A DNA stretch of 64,000 nt, taken from Symbiodinium natans. Lineage: Eukaryota > Sar > Dinophyceae > Suessiales > Symbiodiniaceae. The stretch is taken from assembly GCA_905221605.1 (NCBI GenBank), contig CAJNDS010002412.1:1381386-1445385 (forward strand). The letters are read 5' to 3'. Within the stretch, counting starts at the first letter, position 1, and each line of letters starts with the position of its first letter. Shown here in pieces: positions 61,562 through 64,000 of the stretch. Both the position numbers and the translations under genes were made by a program. A model generated the notes under the pieces. That model ran no database searches. It was not told the origin of the DNA and was given only the letters and a program-made list of their open reading frames with translations.

Positions 61562-63436
61562 TTACAGATCATCATCCTCAATGGGGAGTCCCGGCGCCGG
61601 CTCTGCAGCGACACCCCTCGACAGCCTGGACGCATACGCCGCAGAGCCCTGCACGATAAACCTGCACCAACTTGCGGCGCAGTGAGGTATTGGCTGCAAG
61701 GGCCCAGCCACAGCGACATGCGCATCAAATTGGATAACCCGTGACTGCATGTGCTTGACATCCTCGCGCGTCACAGGTTGCGTGACTTCCCAGAGACCAT
61801 CCAGTGGGGCAGTCAAGGCCGCTCCACGGGTCCATCGGAAGTCAGGATTGCCGTCATGGTGAGCCTGGGAGACTTGAACCCGCAACACCTGACCAGCAAA
61901 AAGCTTCTTGAAGGTGACTGCAGACACTGTGGGCGAGCGTGGAGGCCGCGACGCGAACTCTGTTGGGCTGAACTCGTCCCAATAAATGAAGCGCACGCCC
62001 TTGCTAGTTGCTAAGGAGCTCAGCGCCATACTGGCACCTTGCGCCGGACAGAAGTCCACAGCCTTGCGACCAAAGACGTTGACCAGAGGGTCCAGCACCA
62101 AGCTCTTGCCGGCATTGGTGACCCCTGCTATAAGGGGCACCCGGCGAGTCTTGCTTGGGCCGTGGCATATGACCTGAGCCAAGGCAGCAGCCAATAGCTC
62201 CCCATCCACTGTCGCCTGATTCCTGCGAAAGAAATCGGACATTGCCATCCACCACAAGCACGGTCCAGAGCAAGCGCAGCTAGTACCTGCCAGACGCTGT
62301 AGCAGGTCCCAGTCTGTCTCTTGCTCTACAGCATGCAGCTTCTTCGCGTCCCGCCACTGCAGCGCGCCCTCAATGAGGTCAGGGAGGCGCTTCTGATTTC
62401 GCATGCAGTAGAGCTGGCACGCGTGCGACCCATGGTCCTGCACATACGCGAGGACGGCGTTGGGCGTCAAGAGGTTCTTCTCGAGGACCATGGCAGTGAA
62501 GTCTAGAGGGGTGAACTTCTCCACCTTGGCCTTCTTCTTGTTACCTGGACCAGGGGCGCTGGCCAGGACCTCTGCCTTCTGGCGCCGCTTCACCCAAGCG
62601 CTGGCATTGAAGGGCTCTTGCGCCTCCTCATAAAGGTTCAGGACGATGTTGCTGCTGCCTGGCACTACGTACTCATGGCATGGCCCATGGCCAACTTGCA
62701 CGCCCTCCAGTGCACCTGCTGCCTTCAGCCAGACCAAGGGAGTGAGGTCAACGGCCTGCTTGTGGTCAGTCGTAAAGACGCCGTAGCGCACCACGCTCCA
62801 CCATTGTGTGTGGGATGTGCTCCAGTGAGACGCTAGACCAGAACGGCGTCGCAGGGCCGCCTTCAACGGCAAGAAGCGGCTGAGGCAAGTCAGCTTGAGC
62901 GCCACATGGAAGTGTCTTGGCTCCTCCAAAAACACCACAAGCTTCACAGCCTCAAGCGCTTGCGTCCGAGGACGACCTCTGCCACGCCGGTTGGTGTCCT
63001 CAGCAGGATGCTGCACCGCGTCGAGCACTGCGTCCCGAATGTCTGCACGCTCCAGCCCTTCCAGGCTCTTCAGCGGTGTCTCTGCCTGCAGGGCTGTTGC
63101 TTCAAGCACAGCTGCAAACGTCACCAAGTACACCATACTGCGAGCATTGTCATCTTCCTCCGTCAACCACTCTGGTCTTGCAGGCGGCGGCTCAACTGCT
63201 GCCTCGTCCTCAGAGGACGACGAGCTCGAGTCCGAGGCTGCCATGGCACCGGTGGGCTCAGGCTGGAGCAGAACGGCCGAACTGCAGACAGGCATTGTCA
63301 AGCACTGGGGTCCTTGGACCTCACTTTGGAGACTGCAAGCTCTCGCAACCTCTGGAGTCTGTGTGAGGGCCCTGTATGAAGGGGCCAGGACGGGTGCAGA
63401 AATGTCGTGTTTTTCAAGTTTCAAATTCGTTTCCAT
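61562..63436 (-). CDS. Rep-like protein, copy 6
   Basis: Identical protein to copy 1; intact. Preferred start M65 at 63244. Confidence 0.75.
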   Translation of the reverse strand: METNLKLEKHDISAPVLAPSYRALTQTPEVARACSLQSEVQGPQCLTMPVCSSAVLLQPEPTGAMAASDSSSSSSEDEAAVEPPPARPEWLTEEDDNARSMVYLVTFAAVLEATALQAETPLKSLEGLERADIRDAVLDAVQHPAEDTNRRGRGRPRTQALEAVKLVVFLEEPRHFHVALKLTCLSRFLPLKAALRRRSGLASHWSTSHTQWWSVVRYGVFTTDHKQAVDLTPLVWLKAAGALEGVQVGHGPCHEYVVPGSSNIVLNLYEEAQEPFNASAWVKRRQKAEVLASAPGPGNKKKAKVEKFTPLDFTAMVLEKNLLTPNAVLAYVQDHGSHACQLYCMRNQKRLPDLIEGALQWRDAKKLHAVEQETDWDLLQRLAGTSCACSGPCLWWMAMSDFFRRNQATVDGELLAAALAQVICHGPSKTRRVPLIAGVTNAGKSLVLDPLVNVFGRKAVDFCPAQGASMALSSLATSKGVRFIYWDEFSPTEFASRPPRSPTVSAVTFKKLFAGQVLRVQVSQAHHDGNPDFRWTRGAALTAPLDGLWEVTQPVTREDVKHMQSRVIQFDAHVAVAGPLQPIPHCAASWCRFIVQGSAAYASRLSRGVAAEPAPGLPIEDDDL

Positions 63437-63685
63437 AGTTTCAAATTAGTTTCAAATTAGTTTCAAAATCCAGTTGCAAATTCGCTGTTAAGGGGGAACT
63501 GCAATTTCAGCGCGCGTTTTTTGAAAAAGAGGAATCTCTGAGAATTCCTAATTTTTTAGAAACGCGCGTAGAAAAATGTAATTCCCCATTAACAGCGATT
63601 TTGCAACTGGATTTTGAAACTATTTTGAAACTAATTTGAAAGTATGGAAATGAATTTGAAACTTGAAAAACGCAGCATTTTCTGC
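63396..63685. repeat. palindrome, copy 6
   Basis: As at 38202-38491. Confidence 0.9.
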
Positions 63686-63934
63686 TTCGACTGAATTTGA
63701 AACTTGGAAAACGCTGCATTTCTGCTTCTGGCGCAAGCTGACTTAGTGGAGCAACCAGCCAATGCAGTCGAGCAGCCAGCCAACTCAACGCACCCTCCAC
63801 GCCCCTCTCCCTAGGCATGAGGCCTGCTGCTACCGAACGCATGCAGCACGGCGCTATACTGCTGATTTTCACGCGCACTGTCTTCAAATGCTTTCAAATG
63901 GTGAAGGTGAAAGGACCGCGTGAGAACAGCCTCA

Positions 63935-64000
63935 TCATGGGTCAGAACCGCCCTCCTCGAAGAAGTAGCCCTTCGCCTCGTAAAGCCTCTGGCAGCGCCG
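63935..64000 (-). CDS. Tc1/mariner-like transposase, copy 6, partial (C-terminus)
   Basis: Only the last ~21 codons (RLYEAKGYFFEEGGSDP region) and stop lie inside the window; the rest is beyond the edge. Confidence 0.8.
   Translation of the reverse strand, partial: RRCQRLYEAKGYFFEEGGSDP

Larger units (their letters stand above)
61352..64000 (-). mobile_element. array unit 6, cut by window end
   Basis: No leader. Differs by a C-to-A change and a 5-bp deletion near 63856-63864 in the transposase-Rep spacer. The array continues past the window. Confidence 0.9.

Noticed and set aside
35925-64000. Array as a pure assembly artefact
   Set aside because: Units differ by small real-looking changes (leader presence, 4-bp and 5-bp indels, several base changes), which a simple duplication of one read path would not give; exact copy number is still uncertain.
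1-64000. tRNA or rRNA genes
   Set aside because: I saw no cloverleaf or rRNA signature while reading, but I could not run a covariance search.

Overview
The window looks like nuclear DNA of a dinoflagellate or close relative. Four lines of evidence support this. (1) TTTAGGG/CCCTAAA tracts, the telomere unit reported for dinoflagellates and plants, are scattered through the first 34 kb. (2) Several introns can be spliced exactly, and some start with GA or GC instead of GT, as known from dinoflagellates. (3) All recognisable coding sequence lies on the minus strand, fitting long unidirectional gene blocks. (4) Two genes encode multi-pass membrane proteins of a type I associate with dinoflagellate genomes. 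There is no sign of bacterial operons, CRISPR or rRNA.

Positions 1-35,780 form a repeat-rich region with minus-strand genes and isolated exons. The best supported are: a six-exon membrane protein with a TIR/HET-like motif (1973-4022); an ankyrin-repeat protein with a ubiquitin-like N-terminus and one apparent frameshift (6612-8038); a second, unnamed gene with an apparent frameshift (17737-19546, possible 5' exon to 20022); an unnamed multi-exon gene (28410-29253); and a four-exon membrane protein with a TIR/HET-like C-terminal domain (32048-34863). Between them lie single exons, microsatellites, C/G runs, TTTAGGG tracts and several families of short inverted-repeat elements. At least four of these elements are exactly coextensive with introns and are flanked by 3-4 bp duplications that supply the splice signals. 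This is what introner elements, transposons that create introns, look like.

From 35,925 to the window end is a head-to-tail array of a ~5-kb unit: five complete copies and most of a sixth, nearly identical. Each unit carries, on the minus strand, a Tc1/mariner-like DDE transposase (377 aa), a ~290-bp near-perfect palindrome, and a 560-624-aa protein that looks like a replication initiator: a candidate HUH endonuclease motif followed by a superfamily 3 helicase with clear Walker A and B motifs. Each also has a 126-bp-period minisatellite and a pair of ~95-bp direct repeats. A leader with 25-bp inverted termini starts the array and recurs only at unit 5. A DDE transposase, a Rep-like protein and a large palindrome in one tandemly amplified unit is the most unusual thing here. 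It could be a replicative transposon, an integrated virus- or plasmid-like replicon, or a satellite built from one. The splice models, the HUH assignment and the replication hypothesis are inferences from reading the sequence; no database search was possible.
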